Notes: generated by a model from the letters alone, not told the origin. 64,000 nucleotides of DNA from a bacterium D16-34 (GCA_003612515.1 RAZB01000001.1:186001-250000); one strand, 5' to 3'; counted from the stretch's first letter, positions 46,006 to 54,629 are shown. Numbers and translations are program-made.

Positions 46006-46722
46006 CTATTTCTTGAGCACTTTTTTGAGCGGAACCGCAAGGATTTGCACAAAGATGCAGTTAAAAAGCGCAGTCCCTAACACGATAGCAACATATGCAG
46101 CCATAGCAACCGCGAAATCTCCGCCTACTGAGACCACGTTGATGTAAACGGATAGCGCCGCAAAGGTGAACCCTGAAACGCACGTCGACAAAAATGTCGT
46201 CACAAGCGGGTTAATGTCGAGCTTGCCACCAAGATTAAGCGGAACGCGAATGAGCAAACCACAGGCCAGCGCTCCTAAAATCTCAGACGGAATATTGAGA
46301 AGCGGCGTAGCATTGAGCATGGGAATCTGACAAACCAAACCAGCGATAAGACCAATGATTACCGATTGCGCAATATTCGGACGAATGATAATAATAGCCA
46401 AGCAATATGCCGCAATGATGAAATTTGGCTTCATGCCAAACGATGCCAAAAGGCTTCCAACCGTAAGCTTAAGCACAGCACCTGCCGCCAAAAGCACTGC
46501 TACCAAAATTAAATCTTGTACGCTTAACTGCTTTTTGTCGCTTGCTTGCTTGTTGGTTGCTGCGGTGCGCGGCTGACCGCTCGTATCGCGCAGGTTTCCC
46601 GTTGCGACGCGCGGCTGACCGTTTGCATTACGCATGTTTCCCGTTGCGACGCGCGGCTGACCAGCAATGATGCGCTGTTGTCCATTTACGACTTCGTTGG
46701 TTTTGGTTGCTTCGTTTGTCAT
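46006..46722 (-). CDS. trpP: TrpP-like substrate-binding (S) component, predicted tryptophan uptake
   Basis: Membrane protein of 238 residues with about six helices after a soluble N-terminus. SVQDLILVAVLLAAGAVLKL near residue 70 and the GMKPNFIIAAYCLAIIII segment near 100 resemble the tryptophan transporter family TrpP. The N-terminus holds an unusual tandem repeat (GQPRVATGN, three to four times). The gene starts an operon with two ECF ATPases and EcfT, so it is taken as the S component. The T-box in the leader has specifier UGG, which supports tryptophan as substrate. The start at 46722 has AAAGGAA upstream. The gene symbol rests on family resemblance plus the riboswitch. Confidence 0.8.
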   Translation of the reverse strand: MTNEATKTNEVVNGQQRIIAGQPRVATGNMRNANGQPRVATGNLRDTSGQPRTAATNKQASDKKQLSVQDLILVAVLLAAGAVLKLTVGSLLASFGMKPNFIIAAYCLAIIIIRPNIAQSVIIGLIAGLVCQIPMLNATPLLNIPSEILGALACGLLIRVPLNLGGKLDINPLVTTFLSTCVSGFTFAALSVYINVVSVGGDFAVAMAAYVAIVLGTALFNCIFVQILAVPLKKVLKK

Positions 46723-46796
46723 GTCAGTTTCCTTTCTTCCTTTTTCACTTAGACACGTCTTGCTTTTTAGCAAGTCAACCAAAACCATTCGCCAAA

Positions 46797-47121
46797 TGAA
46801 AAAGGCCTGTCCTTTACACGATCTCATTCGCATAAAGGACAGGCCTTTCGGTCTGCGGTGCCACCTTTAATTGGTCTTGCGTTATACAAGACCCCCTCAT
46901 GAACATGCCATCACATGCTCTGCCATTAACGCAGGCTCACGGTCCAGATACTCAGTTTGTTTTCGAAAAAAGCATCGCGTTATTCGACATCAAACCTTTC
47001 CCCTTTCCCTCGGCGATCCATTTACTATCCGGCTTCCTGCGGGAATCTCAGCTGCGCCCGCTCTCTGTGAGTGCCCATGATAGCTTGACCTTCGCCTCAT
47101 CGGTTTAGGTATTTGGTTGTG
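46797..47121 (-). promoter_or_regulatory. T-box riboswitch, predicted tRNA-Trp responsive
   Basis: The T-box core AAAGGTGGCACCGCAG reads on the minus strand at about 46868-46853. A terminator with a perfect 16-bp stem (46833-46848 with 46801-46816) and a T-run follows. In Stem I, GGCGA and CTATC (47096-47079) pair with GATAG and TCGCC (47029-47012). The right side of the enclosed loop is TAAATGGA, placing TGG at 47020-47018 followed by A, the usual specifier position. The T-box bulge UGGC would pair with a GCCA tRNA end; bacterial tRNA-Trp has discriminator G. Both readings agree on tryptophan. Uncharged tRNA would stop termination and switch on the ECF operon. Confidence 0.9.
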
Positions 47122-47127
47122 GCGCAT

Positions 47128-47155
47128 ACTTTAGCATATTGATAAGCAATGACAA
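47128..47155 (-). promoter_or_regulatory. Predicted promoter of the T-box/ECF operon
   Basis: On the minus strand TTGTCA (47155-47150) and TAAAGT (47133-47128) are 16 bases apart. Transcription would begin near 47121, just before Stem I. Confidence 0.5.
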
Positions 47156-47304
47156 GAGAGATTTCGACAATTTGCTTTTTGAAATGCATTCGAAATAAAG
47201 CGAATCCTTTGTCAATGCGACGAAATTGTGCTGTTGCACAATAATTACTTGCAGGCACGCGCGTACGAGCGTACGCTAAGAAGCGAAATATGTTTCAAGA
47301 TGCA

Positions 47305-47356
47305 TTCGTGAGCTCGCTCGCGAACTCACCTCAAGGCTCCTTATGGAGTCTTTCTT
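47305..47356 (+). promoter_or_regulatory. Two leader hairpins before the MFS-CBS gene
   Basis: TTCGTGAG (47305-47312) pairs with CTCGCGAA (47317-47324), and GGCTCC (47335-47340) pairs with GGAGTC (47345-47350), the latter followed by TTTCTT. The second looks like a weak terminator 22 bases before the gene, so attenuation is possible. Upstream, GCGTACG occurs twice near 47261-47275. Confidence 0.35.
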
Positions 47357-47377
47357 CGTTATAACAAAGGATTACGT

Positions 47378-49399
47378 ATGGGACTTTCGCGCAAACAGAT
47401 TGTCATGTTGGCTGTGTTGGTGTTCGGCACCTTCGTCACCGTTTTGAACCAGACCGTCGTAGCACCAGCACTTCCTTCTATCATGGAAGAGATGAGTGTT
47501 GATGCAGCCACAGCACAGTGGCTAACCACCGGGTTCACCCTGGTCAACGCCATCATGATTCCCATTACTGCCTTTTTGAGCGACCGCTTTACTACCCGTC
47601 GCCTCTTCTTGGTGTCTATGGCAATCTTTACGCTCGGCAGCGCGCTTGCAAGTTGGGGTATTAACTTTGAGGTACTTTTATTGGGTCGTTTGGTGCAAGC
47701 TGTTGGCGCTGGTATTTTGATGCCGCTTGTAATGACGGTACTCATGTGGACATTCCCGGTTGATAAACGCGGCACCGCAATGGGCCTGTTTGGTATTGTC
47801 ATTGCATTCGGGCCGGCAATTGGACCGACTGCCGCGGGCATTATCATTGACCGCGCCACATGGCATGACATGTTCGCCATTATTGCGGGACTTTCGCTTC
47901 TTGTTTTCGTGGTTGGCATTTTCGCACTTGAGCGTGGTGGCAAAACTAATAAAGACGTAACGCTCGACATTCCTTCGGTTATCTTGTCAACGCTCGGTTT
48001 TGGCGGCCTGCTCTACGGCTTGTCTCTCATCGGATCATATGGCGTGGGCGTTGATTCTGCTATCGGAACGGTCGTTGGAGTAGTTTGCATCGTGTTTTTC
48101 TTCCGTCGCCAACTGCGCATGGAACACCCCATGCTCCAAGTGCGCGTTCTGCAAAATCACAAGTTTTTAATTGCTACTATTATCGGCATGATCGTTCAAG
48201 GCGCACTCCTTGCAGCAGGCATTTTGGTGCCGATCTATCTGCAGTCTTACATGGGATTTTCTGCTACCGTGTCAGGCTTGGTTTTGCTGCCCGGTGCAGT
48301 CATTATGGGCGCCATGGGTCCGATTGCTGGTCGTCTGTTCGACCGTCACGGACCGCGCGTTTTAAGCCTCATTGGCACCGGCGTTCTAACGCTGACAACG
48401 CTTGCCTTTGTATTTTTAGGTCCGGCAACCTCGCTCGGATGGCTCACGATTGTCTATACGCTGCGCCTTTTCTCGTTGTCGCTTGTTAATATGCCTATCA
48501 CTACCTGGGGTATGAATGCACTTAGCAACGAGCTCATGAACCATGGCACATCCGTCAACAACACCCTTCGCCAGGTTGCAGGTTCTCTCGGCACCGCTAT
48601 TATCGTGTCGGTTTCAACTATCGCAACCAATGTCAGCCAGCCAACCCTGGGACAACCTGCCGCTAATTTCTTCGGCATCGATGCAGCCTTTGCCGTATCG
48701 ACCCTTTTGTGCCTCATTGCCTTCATTATGGTAATTGCCCTAGTCAAAGACAAGCCAGGCGAAGCTCGCACGCGAGATCTGGACAACACGCGCTCAAGTG
48801 TACTTGAAGCCATCATGAAGCGCGATGTGTATACACTTCCCGAGAATGCGACGGTAGCTGAAGCTATGGAGCTGTTGGTTGATAAAAACATCAGCGCAGT
48901 TCCTCTTGTTAACGCCGCCGGTGAGGCTGTTGGTTTTGTTTCCGACGGCGACATCATGCGCTATCTCTCAAAGCGCAGTGCTATGGTGATGGACCCGGTT
49001 GTCATGATTGTCCAGACCATGCAAGCAGATGGCGACAACAAAGACTTCGCTCGCAAGCTTGACGAGCTTATGGGTAAGCCCGCAAAAAGCATTGGCGCGA
49101 AAGGCATCATCGGCGTCGATTTGCATGCCGATCTTCCTGAAGTGTGTCGCGTGCTTGGCGAAAACCATCTGAAGAAAGTGCCGGTTCTTGATAATGGGCA
49201 AATTGTTGGCGTAATCAACCGTAGTGATATTACGCGCTTTTCTATGGAGCGCTACCTTGAAGATCGTGGCGAAGAAGGTATCCCTCGCCACACCGATCAT
49301 CATGATGATGACCACACCGACACGCTTCCTCCTAAGCTAGAGCAGGCCGAGCAAGACTCAGCGTTGGCTGATGACGAGGCTGTCGCAGCAAGCATTTAA
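47378..49399 (+). CDS. DHA2-type MFS transporter fused to a CBS-domain pair
   Basis: Protein of 673 residues. Residues 1-465 are a 14-helix MFS transporter of the EmrB/QacA type, with the motif A loop LSDRFTTRRLFLV near 65 and motif C GPAIGPTAAG near 145. After a linker, residues about 480-625 form two CBS domains (LPENATVAEAMELLVDKNIS, GFVSDGDIMRYLS; KKVPVLDNGQIVGVINRSDI). The tail is His/Asp-rich (PRHTDHHDDDHTD). CBS pairs bind adenine nucleotides, so transport may be gated by energy charge. I know of no characterised MFS-CBS fusion of this layout, though similar genes occur in Coriobacteriia. AAAGGA lies 7 bases before the ATG. Confidence 0.88.
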   Translation: MGLSRKQIVMLAVLVFGTFVTVLNQTVVAPALPSIMEEMSVDAATAQWLTTGFTLVNAIMIPITAFLSDRFTTRRLFLVSMAIFTLGSALASWGINFEVLLLGRLVQAVGAGILMPLVMTVLMWTFPVDKRGTAMGLFGIVIAFGPAIGPTAAGIIIDRATWHDMFAIIAGLSLLVFVVGIFALERGGKTNKDVTLDIPSVILSTLGFGGLLYGLSLIGSYGVGVDSAIGTVVGVVCIVFFFRRQLRMEHPMLQVRVLQNHKFLIATIIGMIVQGALLAAGILVPIYLQSYMGFSATVSGLVLLPGAVIMGAMGPIAGRLFDRHGPRVLSLIGTGVLTLTTLAFVFLGPATSLGWLTIVYTLRLFSLSLVNMPITTWGMNALSNELMNHGTSVNNTLRQVAGSLGTAIIVSVSTIATNVSQPTLGQPAANFFGIDAAFAVSTLLCLIAFIMVIALVKDKPGEARTRDLDNTRSSVLEAIMKRDVYTLPENATVAEAMELLVDKNISAVPLVNAAGEAVGFVSDGDIMRYLSKRSAMVMDPVVMIVQTMQADGDNKDFARKLDELMGKPAKSIGAKGIIGVDLHADLPEVCRVLGENHLKKVPVLDNGQIVGVINRSDITRFSMERYLEDRGEEGIPRHTDHHDDDHTDTLPPKLEQAEQDSALADDEAVAASI

Positions 49400-49477
49400 T
49401 GCAGGCGAACCGGGTGAGCCTGGCGAACCAGGCGGCTCCCGGCGAGCCGGACAACCCCGGCGATCCGGACGACTCCC

Positions 49478-51283
49478 CTACTCGCCGAGCATTTCACGCG
49501 CGTGCGCTAAAGAGGCATCGGTCACTTCGCCCGATAGCATACGCGCGATTTCAGCAGGCCGATCGTCAGAAGAAAGCGCGCGTAGCTTCGTCTCTGGAAT
49601 GCCATTTTTTGCGCTCACTTTTTCAACCACATAATGGATATCGCCGCGAACCGCGACCTGCGCCAAGTGCGTCACGACAATAACTTGGTGCGTCAGCGCC
49701 AAATCTGCCAAGACATCAGCCAAGGCCACGGCAGTTGAACCGCCTACCCCTGCATCAACCTCGTCAAACACAAGCGTATCCACATGGTCAGCCTGACCGA
49801 GCACCACCTTGATTGCAAGCATGACGCGCGATACTTCGCCCCCTGATGCAATGCGCACAAGCGGGCGAGCTTGCATACCCTTCCCAGGCTGGAAGAGAAA
49901 CTCCACAGCAACCGAACCGTGCTTTGTCCACTGATCACGCGGGAGATCTGCGATTTCACAGGTAAGTTTTGCTCCGCCCTTTTCAAGACGCGCAAGCTGG
50001 TCACATACCGCACGCGCAAACTGAGGTGCGGCTTTTCTGCGAGCATCCGCAAGTTCATGAGCAGCAGCCGCCAGCGCCTCTTCGGCTTGCGCTTGTGCTT
50101 TGCGAGCAGCGTTTTCGCGCTCGGCGGCATCGTCGACAAGCGAGATTAGCTCAGCGGCCTGATCGCGAGTTGCAATAACGTCTTCCATACGCGGTCCGTA
50201 GGTACGCAAAAGACCTTGCAAAAGGCTCATACGCTCCTGATCTGCGGCAAGCGATTCGCCGTCGAAGTCAATACCGTCGCAATATATGCGCGTCTCTCGA
50301 GCAACATCTTCAAGAATGTAGCCTGCTTCTCGCAGAGATTCAGCGCATGCTTTAAGCTGCTCATCAAAGTCAGCAACGCCATCCAACTCGTTGATGGCGC
50401 GCGCCAAAAGATCTGTTGCACCGTCATCGCCAGAGAGCAGTTCGGCTGCAGTATTGGTCGCCAAGGCCAAAGCTTCTGCATGCTCAGCTTTCGACAGGCT
50501 TGCCATCAGTTCCTCATATTCATCAGGGCGCGGCTGCACTTCGTCGATGCGTTTGAGAATAAAACGCGCCTCGTCAAGCTTCGCCGAAGATTCCTGCCCC
50601 GCCGCCAGCACGCGAGCCAACTCTTTTGCCGCCGCTTGCGCCTCAGCGAACGCAACCTGATACGCTTGAAGTGGCTGATTTATTGTCTCAGCTGCCCACG
50701 AGTCTAAAATGCGCAAGTGAGAAGCAGGTTTCATGAGTTGTTGGTGCTCGTGTTGACCACACAGATCGACTGTTGGCGCTATCGTTTCTGCGAGCTGCGT
50801 TACGCTTGCCATGTGACCATTAATGTTCACGCGCGATCGACCATCCGACGAAACGCGACGCGTGACTACAAACTCCGCGTCCTTGGTAGCGGGTTCTGCA
50901 TCACCGGCTTGACGAGCTTTTGCTTCGCCAGCCTCGGCAGACCCGTTAGTTGCGCCAGCATCGCCAGCCTCGCCCAAGCCGTCAGCTTCGCCAAGCTCGC
51001 CAGATTCGTCAGCCTCGTCAAACCCACCAGCTTCGTCAAACCCGTCAGCTTCGCCGATTTCGTGCGACGCCGTGAGAAAAAAGCGACCCGACACAGAAAG
51101 CGCGCCTTCGCCATCACGGACCGCCGATTTGTCCGCTCGTTCACCCATAAGCAACTTCAGCGCAGATAGCAGCGCTGTTTTGCCGGCGCCCGTCTCTCCT
51201 GTCAGCACCGTTAAACCTGGCGCAGGCTCAAGCGTTGCCTCGCGGATGAGTGCGACGTTTTCAACTTGGATTTCATCTATCAT
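49478..51283 (-). CDS. recN: DNA repair protein RecN with repeat insert
   Basis: SMC-like ATPase of 601 residues for double-strand-break repair. Walker A TGETGAGKTALLSAL near residue 30, coiled-coil arms at 200-370, signature VRIASGGEVSRVMLAIKVVL near 480, Walker B TLVFDEVDAGVGG near 508 and the D-loop are present. Between residues 75 and 130, in the first lobe, a Gly/Glu/Ala/Asp-rich insert of about 50 residues has short tandem repeats (GEADGFDEAGGFDEADESG). Family members normally have only a short loop there. AGAGGT lies before the ATG. It converges with the MFS-CBS gene with 78 bases between. Confidence 0.94.
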   Translation of the reverse strand: MIDEIQVENVALIREATLEPAPGLTVLTGETGAGKTALLSALKLLMGERADKSAVRDGEGALSVSGRFFLTASHEIGEADGFDEAGGFDEADESGELGEADGLGEAGDAGATNGSAEAGEAKARQAGDAEPATKDAEFVVTRRVSSDGRSRVNINGHMASVTQLAETIAPTVDLCGQHEHQQLMKPASHLRILDSWAAETINQPLQAYQVAFAEAQAAAKELARVLAAGQESSAKLDEARFILKRIDEVQPRPDEYEELMASLSKAEHAEALALATNTAAELLSGDDGATDLLARAINELDGVADFDEQLKACAESLREAGYILEDVARETRIYCDGIDFDGESLAADQERMSLLQGLLRTYGPRMEDVIATRDQAAELISLVDDAAERENAARKAQAQAEEALAAAAHELADARRKAAPQFARAVCDQLARLEKGGAKLTCEIADLPRDQWTKHGSVAVEFLFQPGKGMQARPLVRIASGGEVSRVMLAIKVVLGQADHVDTLVFDEVDAGVGGSTAVALADVLADLALTHQVIVVTHLAQVAVRGDIHYVVEKVSAKNGIPETKLRALSSDDRPAEIARMLSGEVTDASLAHAREMLGE

Positions 51284-51447
51284 GGCATACCTCTGTGTAG
51301 GCTCATTCGTAGCATCAAAATAATTTTGAGTACAGCGCAGTCATATTGGATGCGCGACGTGGCAATTTTAACGAGCGATCTATCAGTGCAATCCTGCAAT
51401 CAGCACGACCCTTTAAATAGTGCATTCCTACAAGTATCACAATCAAA

Positions 51448-51498
51448 CAGGTAGTACATTCTCGCAGGTGGTACATTCCCATAGGTAGCAACTTCCCA
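51448..51498. repeat. Three tandem 17-bp repeats
   Basis: Units 51448-51464, 51465-51481 and 51482-51498 share the core AGGTRGYAmmTTC. A further TAGTGCATTC lies exactly two periods earlier at 51418. They lie in the 526-bp gap (51284-51809) between recN and the second nuclease-fold gene, otherwise without a gene. They could bind a regulator of either neighbour or be a simple tandem expansion. Confidence 0.5.
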
Positions 51499-51809
51499 CA
51501 GATTTATCTGTCGGTCGTTTCAGTCTGTACAACCTTTCGCCCGAAGGGAGTTTTAGTATAGCAAGAAGCCCAACAAAAGACAGTAGATTTACAATAAATT
51601 TGCGAATTATCACCGAGCAAATTCACATTCTGAACTGGTGTTATATCTATATTAAAGCCACGTTTGATTGATGTTTGATTTGCAAGAACTCAAGGTAATA
51701 TCCACCTTTAGTTTTGTTGTAAACACATAAGAAGCATGCGACTTTTTGATCAATGCCCGTCTTATCGCCGTGCATTTTTCTCACCGATTGTTGTCTAAGC
51801 TATTTCACT

Positions 51810-52787
51810 ATGAAAGCTATTCTGTATGGACAAAGCGCGTGTGAATGGTGGCTTTACGCAAAGCCAAATAACACAGCGCCCATCGCGCTTAACAAGACTC
51901 TCTTTTCCGCATGCAAGCCTTCGACATCTATAGTCGATCATCTCGAGTGCTTCATGCCATTTTTATCGCGGCCATACCACCTTATGGTTACTTCAAAAAA
52001 GGACGCGCGATCAATACCAGGCACAAAAACGCATGTATCCCAATACGCTTATCCAAACAAATCATTTCATTCAGCGACAAATAATGTCTATGTAGCAAGC
52101 CCTGAACTATCACTTCTTCAAGCTGCACATGAAATGTCTCTGCACGATCTCATTTACTTCGCCTTTTGCTTTTGTGGCTCATACGCATACTATGGCTCAA
52201 GCGCATTTCATGACCCATACGCAATTACAGGGCAACAAGATGCTGGACTGATCAGGCGTGACCCGATCACCAACCTCCGCCGGCTTCACAAATGCGCCCA
52301 GCATCATAGCGCCTTTCGAGGAAGCGGCCAACTTTCTAAGGCACTTGCATATGTGCTAGAAAACTCAGCATCCCCTCAAGAAACACTTTTAGCGATGAAG
52401 TTCACACTGCCTTATCGGCTAGGGGGCTTTAATCTGCCCGCTCCACGGCTTAACTATCAAATCCCCCTCGCAAGGCATGTCAAAAAGATTGCTGATCGCT
52501 CTTTTTACGTAGCCGATGAATACTGGCCAACAGAGCGGCTTATTGTGGAATACGACTCCAACTCATATCATCTCACGCCTGAGCAAAAAGCGCATGATGA
52601 AATTCGACGCAACGCCCTGAGCCGAGCGGGCTATAAGATAATCGTCGTAACGCAACGACAAGCCAGCAATCCCCTTGAGCTCGAAAAGGTTGCAGGCCAA
52701 ATTGCGCACCATCTTCATGTTCGATTGCGACCTCAATCTCAACGCTTTCGTGAGAACCAACGGCTTCTTTTTTCGCGACGATACTAA
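51810..52787 (+). CDS. Second orphan DUF559/Vsr-like nuclease-fold protein
   Basis: Protein of 325 residues, paralogue of the one at 2696. Shared features in order: an N-terminal MKAILYGQSACEWW segment, a middle with CGSYAY, and the nuclease-like core with SPQET (Glu191), YVADEYW (Asp236), LIVEYDSNSYH (Glu247, Asp249), a helix with DEIRR, and YKIIVVTQRQ. The start at 51810 is chosen because it aligns with the start of the paralogue; another ATG lies at 51753. Neither has a Shine-Dalgarno, and TAAGCT lies 8 bases upstream of 51810. It is unlinked to any methylase or toxin gene. A repeat element follows it. Confidence 0.65.
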   Translation: MKAILYGQSACEWWLYAKPNNTAPIALNKTLFSACKPSTSIVDHLECFMPFLSRPYHLMVTSKKDARSIPGTKTHVSQYAYPNKSFHSATNNVYVASPELSLLQAAHEMSLHDLIYFAFCFCGSYAYYGSSAFHDPYAITGQQDAGLIRRDPITNLRRLHKCAQHHSAFRGSGQLSKALAYVLENSASPQETLLAMKFTLPYRLGGFNLPAPRLNYQIPLARHVKKIADRSFYVADEYWPTERLIVEYDSNSYHLTPEQKAHDEIRRNALSRAGYKIIVVTQRQASNPLELEKVAGQIAHHLHVRLRPQSQRFRENQRLLFSRRY

Positions 52788-52870
52788 CTTTGATCGCGAG
52801 AGTCCCATGCGAAAATGTGTGAACTGGGGTTTTGTCGCAAAGGCGCTTCAATCTTGCAGGTTTAAACCGA

Positions 52871-52998
52871 GTTTTGGCTGGAAATTGCCCCTTGTCGGGG
52901 AAAACCGCATGTTTTCAAAGCCGAAATCACCGACGAGGGCACTTTTTAAGCCATTTTGCTGTCAGATTCCCCGACGAGGGCACTTTTCCAGCCAAAAC
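52871..52998. repeat. Interspersed repeat element, copy A
   Basis: A 128-bp element with terminal inverted repeats of about 30 bp: GTTTTGGCTGGAAATTGCCC at 52871 on the left and its imperfect complement ending CCAGCCAAAAC at 52998. A third, inner arm in the right-hand orientation begins at 52927 (TCACCGACGAGGGCAC). The second copy in the window has the same layout with arm spacing conserved to the base. It lies between a plus-strand gene and the convergent MoxR gene, where it could fold in RNA from either side. No transposase is present. Confidence 0.85.
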
Positions 52999-53059
52999 CC
53001 CCAAAAACTCTCGGCCTCTTTCATTGGTCGCAAGAAACCGCTGGTCGCAGGCTCAACCT

Positions 53060-53078
53060 CCCGCCGGCGGCCGGCGGG
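53060..53078. other. GC-only palindrome next to the moxR stop codon
   Basis: CCCGCCGG and CCGGCGGG pair perfectly around CGG, 22 bases from the moxR stop on its 3' side, in a run of pure GC that differs from the surroundings. It could act as a terminator stem (no T-run) or be a remnant of a repeat. Confidence 0.45.
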
Positions 53079-53099
53079 CGGGCGTCGTGGCGGCCGGCG

Positions 53100-54629
53100 C
53101 TAGCGCTCGTCTTCGTCCTCTTCGACACTTACTTGATTGATGCGATCAACTAAGTCGGTGCCGCGCTCATAGAACAACAAGTTTTGGTTATGCGTAAAGT
53201 AGCGCTCGCAGCCGTGGTCGTTGATAAAGGCCATGCCGTAGCGATTAACCGAAAGATCAGTCACCAAAAGCAGCATCTCTTGTCCGTCCCCAAACGCATC
53301 TTCGACAAACTTGAAGGCATTATCGAGAGCCGAGGTCGCTTGAGCAATGTGCACATCGAGCGCATCCAACACCTGGTCAAACATCTCTTTCACGGCTGAG
53401 AGAGCAACACCTGCACCTCCAGTGGTTTCAGCACGCATGGCTTGATCGAGCAAGGCCAGCGTGCGTTCGTAGCTCACATAGCGCTCGTCTGAGAGCAGAC
53501 CGGCATTGCGCTCAACTTCTATTTTGCGCTGTATCTCGGCAGCTTTAGCACGAATGAGCGGAAGCACGTCGGCTGTAGTTTCGTTTGCTTGGGCTTCGTC
53601 GCGAATTTCCGTCAAGACATTGAACGTGTATGCAGCGGCGCGATCCTCAAGCACCACCTCTTTCAAAAGCGTGCTGAGCGCATCAGTAATCAGGCCCATA
53701 AGGGAAACGCGCTCGTCAAATCCGGCTGCACGTGCGCGCTCAACAACCGTCTCATCAGCATTTCCATCCAAAATGCGATCAATCTGGTAGTCGGCACGAT
53801 ATTTCGTAAAGAGATCGTAGTAGACGCTGAAGCGTTTTGCGATTTCGCCATTTTGCACATACTGCTCAATAAGCAGCTCGTCCACGGGAATGTCCTGCTC
53901 CTCGTAGAGTTTCATCATGGCTGAGAGGTCATCCCACCCGCGCGCAGTAACAAATGAAGTGCCATCGACGGTGGTCTCCACGCGATAGAAGTGGTCGCGC
54001 TCAATATCGAGATACGTGATCACGGCCGGATGCACTCCGCTTTGAACGGCAAAATCGCGCCAAGCATTATAGTCGGGCTCAACATCAATACGCTTGAGGC
54101 GGTCCCATGTTGCGATGTCGAAATCATGTGCAGTGCGGTTATATTCAGGTGGATTACCAGCCGTAACAACTATCCAGCCATCAGGTACGCGGTGGCGACC
54201 AAACACCTTGTACTGCAAAAACTGCAGCATGGCGGGAGTGAGCGTTTCGGACACGCAGTTGATTTCGTCCAAAAACAATATGCCTTCACGGCGCCCCGTT
54301 GCCTCCATGCTGTCATACACGGCGGCAATAATTTCGCTCATGGTATATTCAGAGACGTCATATTCCACGCCGTCGTATACCCTTTTCTCAATAAAAGGCA
54401 GGCCAAGAGCGCTTTGTCGCGTATGGTGCGTCATCGAATACGAGACAAATCCCACATCAAGATCTTGTGCAATTTGTTCCATGATGGCAGTTTTGCCAAT
54501 GCCAGGCGCACCGAGCAAAAAGACGGGTCGCTGACGCGGTGTTGAAAGACGATAGTTGCCATATTCGTCCTTCAAAAAGTACGCACGCATGGCGTTTTTG
54601 ATCTGTTCTTTTGCTTGGCGAATATTCAT
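53100..54629 (-). CDS. MoxR-type AAA ATPase
   Basis: Protein of 509 residues. The AAA core at about 10-290 has Walker A GAPGIGKTAIMEQIA near 39, Walker B EGILFLDEINCV near 118 and sensor TAGNPPEYNRTAHDFD near 152. The C-terminal 200 residues are helical and not of a known type. MoxR ATPases act with VWA-domain partners to remodel or activate target proteins. The gene overlaps the VWA gene by ATGA and must be co-translated with it. The divergent leucine-rich-repeat gene may encode a third component. No obvious client enzyme is adjacent. Confidence 0.88.
   Translation of the reverse strand: MNIRQAKEQIKNAMRAYFLKDEYGNYRLSTPRQRPVFLLGAPGIGKTAIMEQIAQDLDVGFVSYSMTHHTRQSALGLPFIEKRVYDGVEYDVSEYTMSEIIAAVYDSMEATGRREGILFLDEINCVSETLTPAMLQFLQYKVFGRHRVPDGWIVVTAGNPPEYNRTAHDFDIATWDRLKRIDVEPDYNAWRDFAVQSGVHPAVITYLDIERDHFYRVETTVDGTSFVTARGWDDLSAMMKLYEEQDIPVDELLIEQYVQNGEIAKRFSVYYDLFTKYRADYQIDRILDGNADETVVERARAAGFDERVSLMGLITDALSTLLKEVVLEDRAAAYTFNVLTEIRDEAQANETTADVLPLIRAKAAEIQRKIEVERNAGLLSDERYVSYERTLALLDQAMRAETTGGAGVALSAVKEMFDQVLDALDVHIAQATSALDNAFKFVEDAFGDGQEMLLLVTDLSVNRYGMAFINDHGCERYFTHNQNLLFYERGTDLVDRINQVSVEEDEDER

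Noticed and set aside
46871-47108. Small plus-strand frames across the T-box region
   Set aside because: They lie in a region fully explained by Stem I, T-box core and terminator on the other strand.
49371-49634. Collagen-like GEPGEPGEPGG frame after the MFS-CBS gene
   Set aside because: It begins inside the MFS-CBS frame and then runs antisense to recN; the repeat is limited to the 78-bp gap and no SD or export signal exists.
51448-51498. CRISPR array
   Set aside because: The 17-bp units are adjacent without spacers, and no cas gene is in the window.
52871-52998. Insertion sequence ends
   Set aside because: The inverted repeats enclose under 70 bp with no transposase frame, so an autonomous IS is excluded; a MITE-like origin remains possible.
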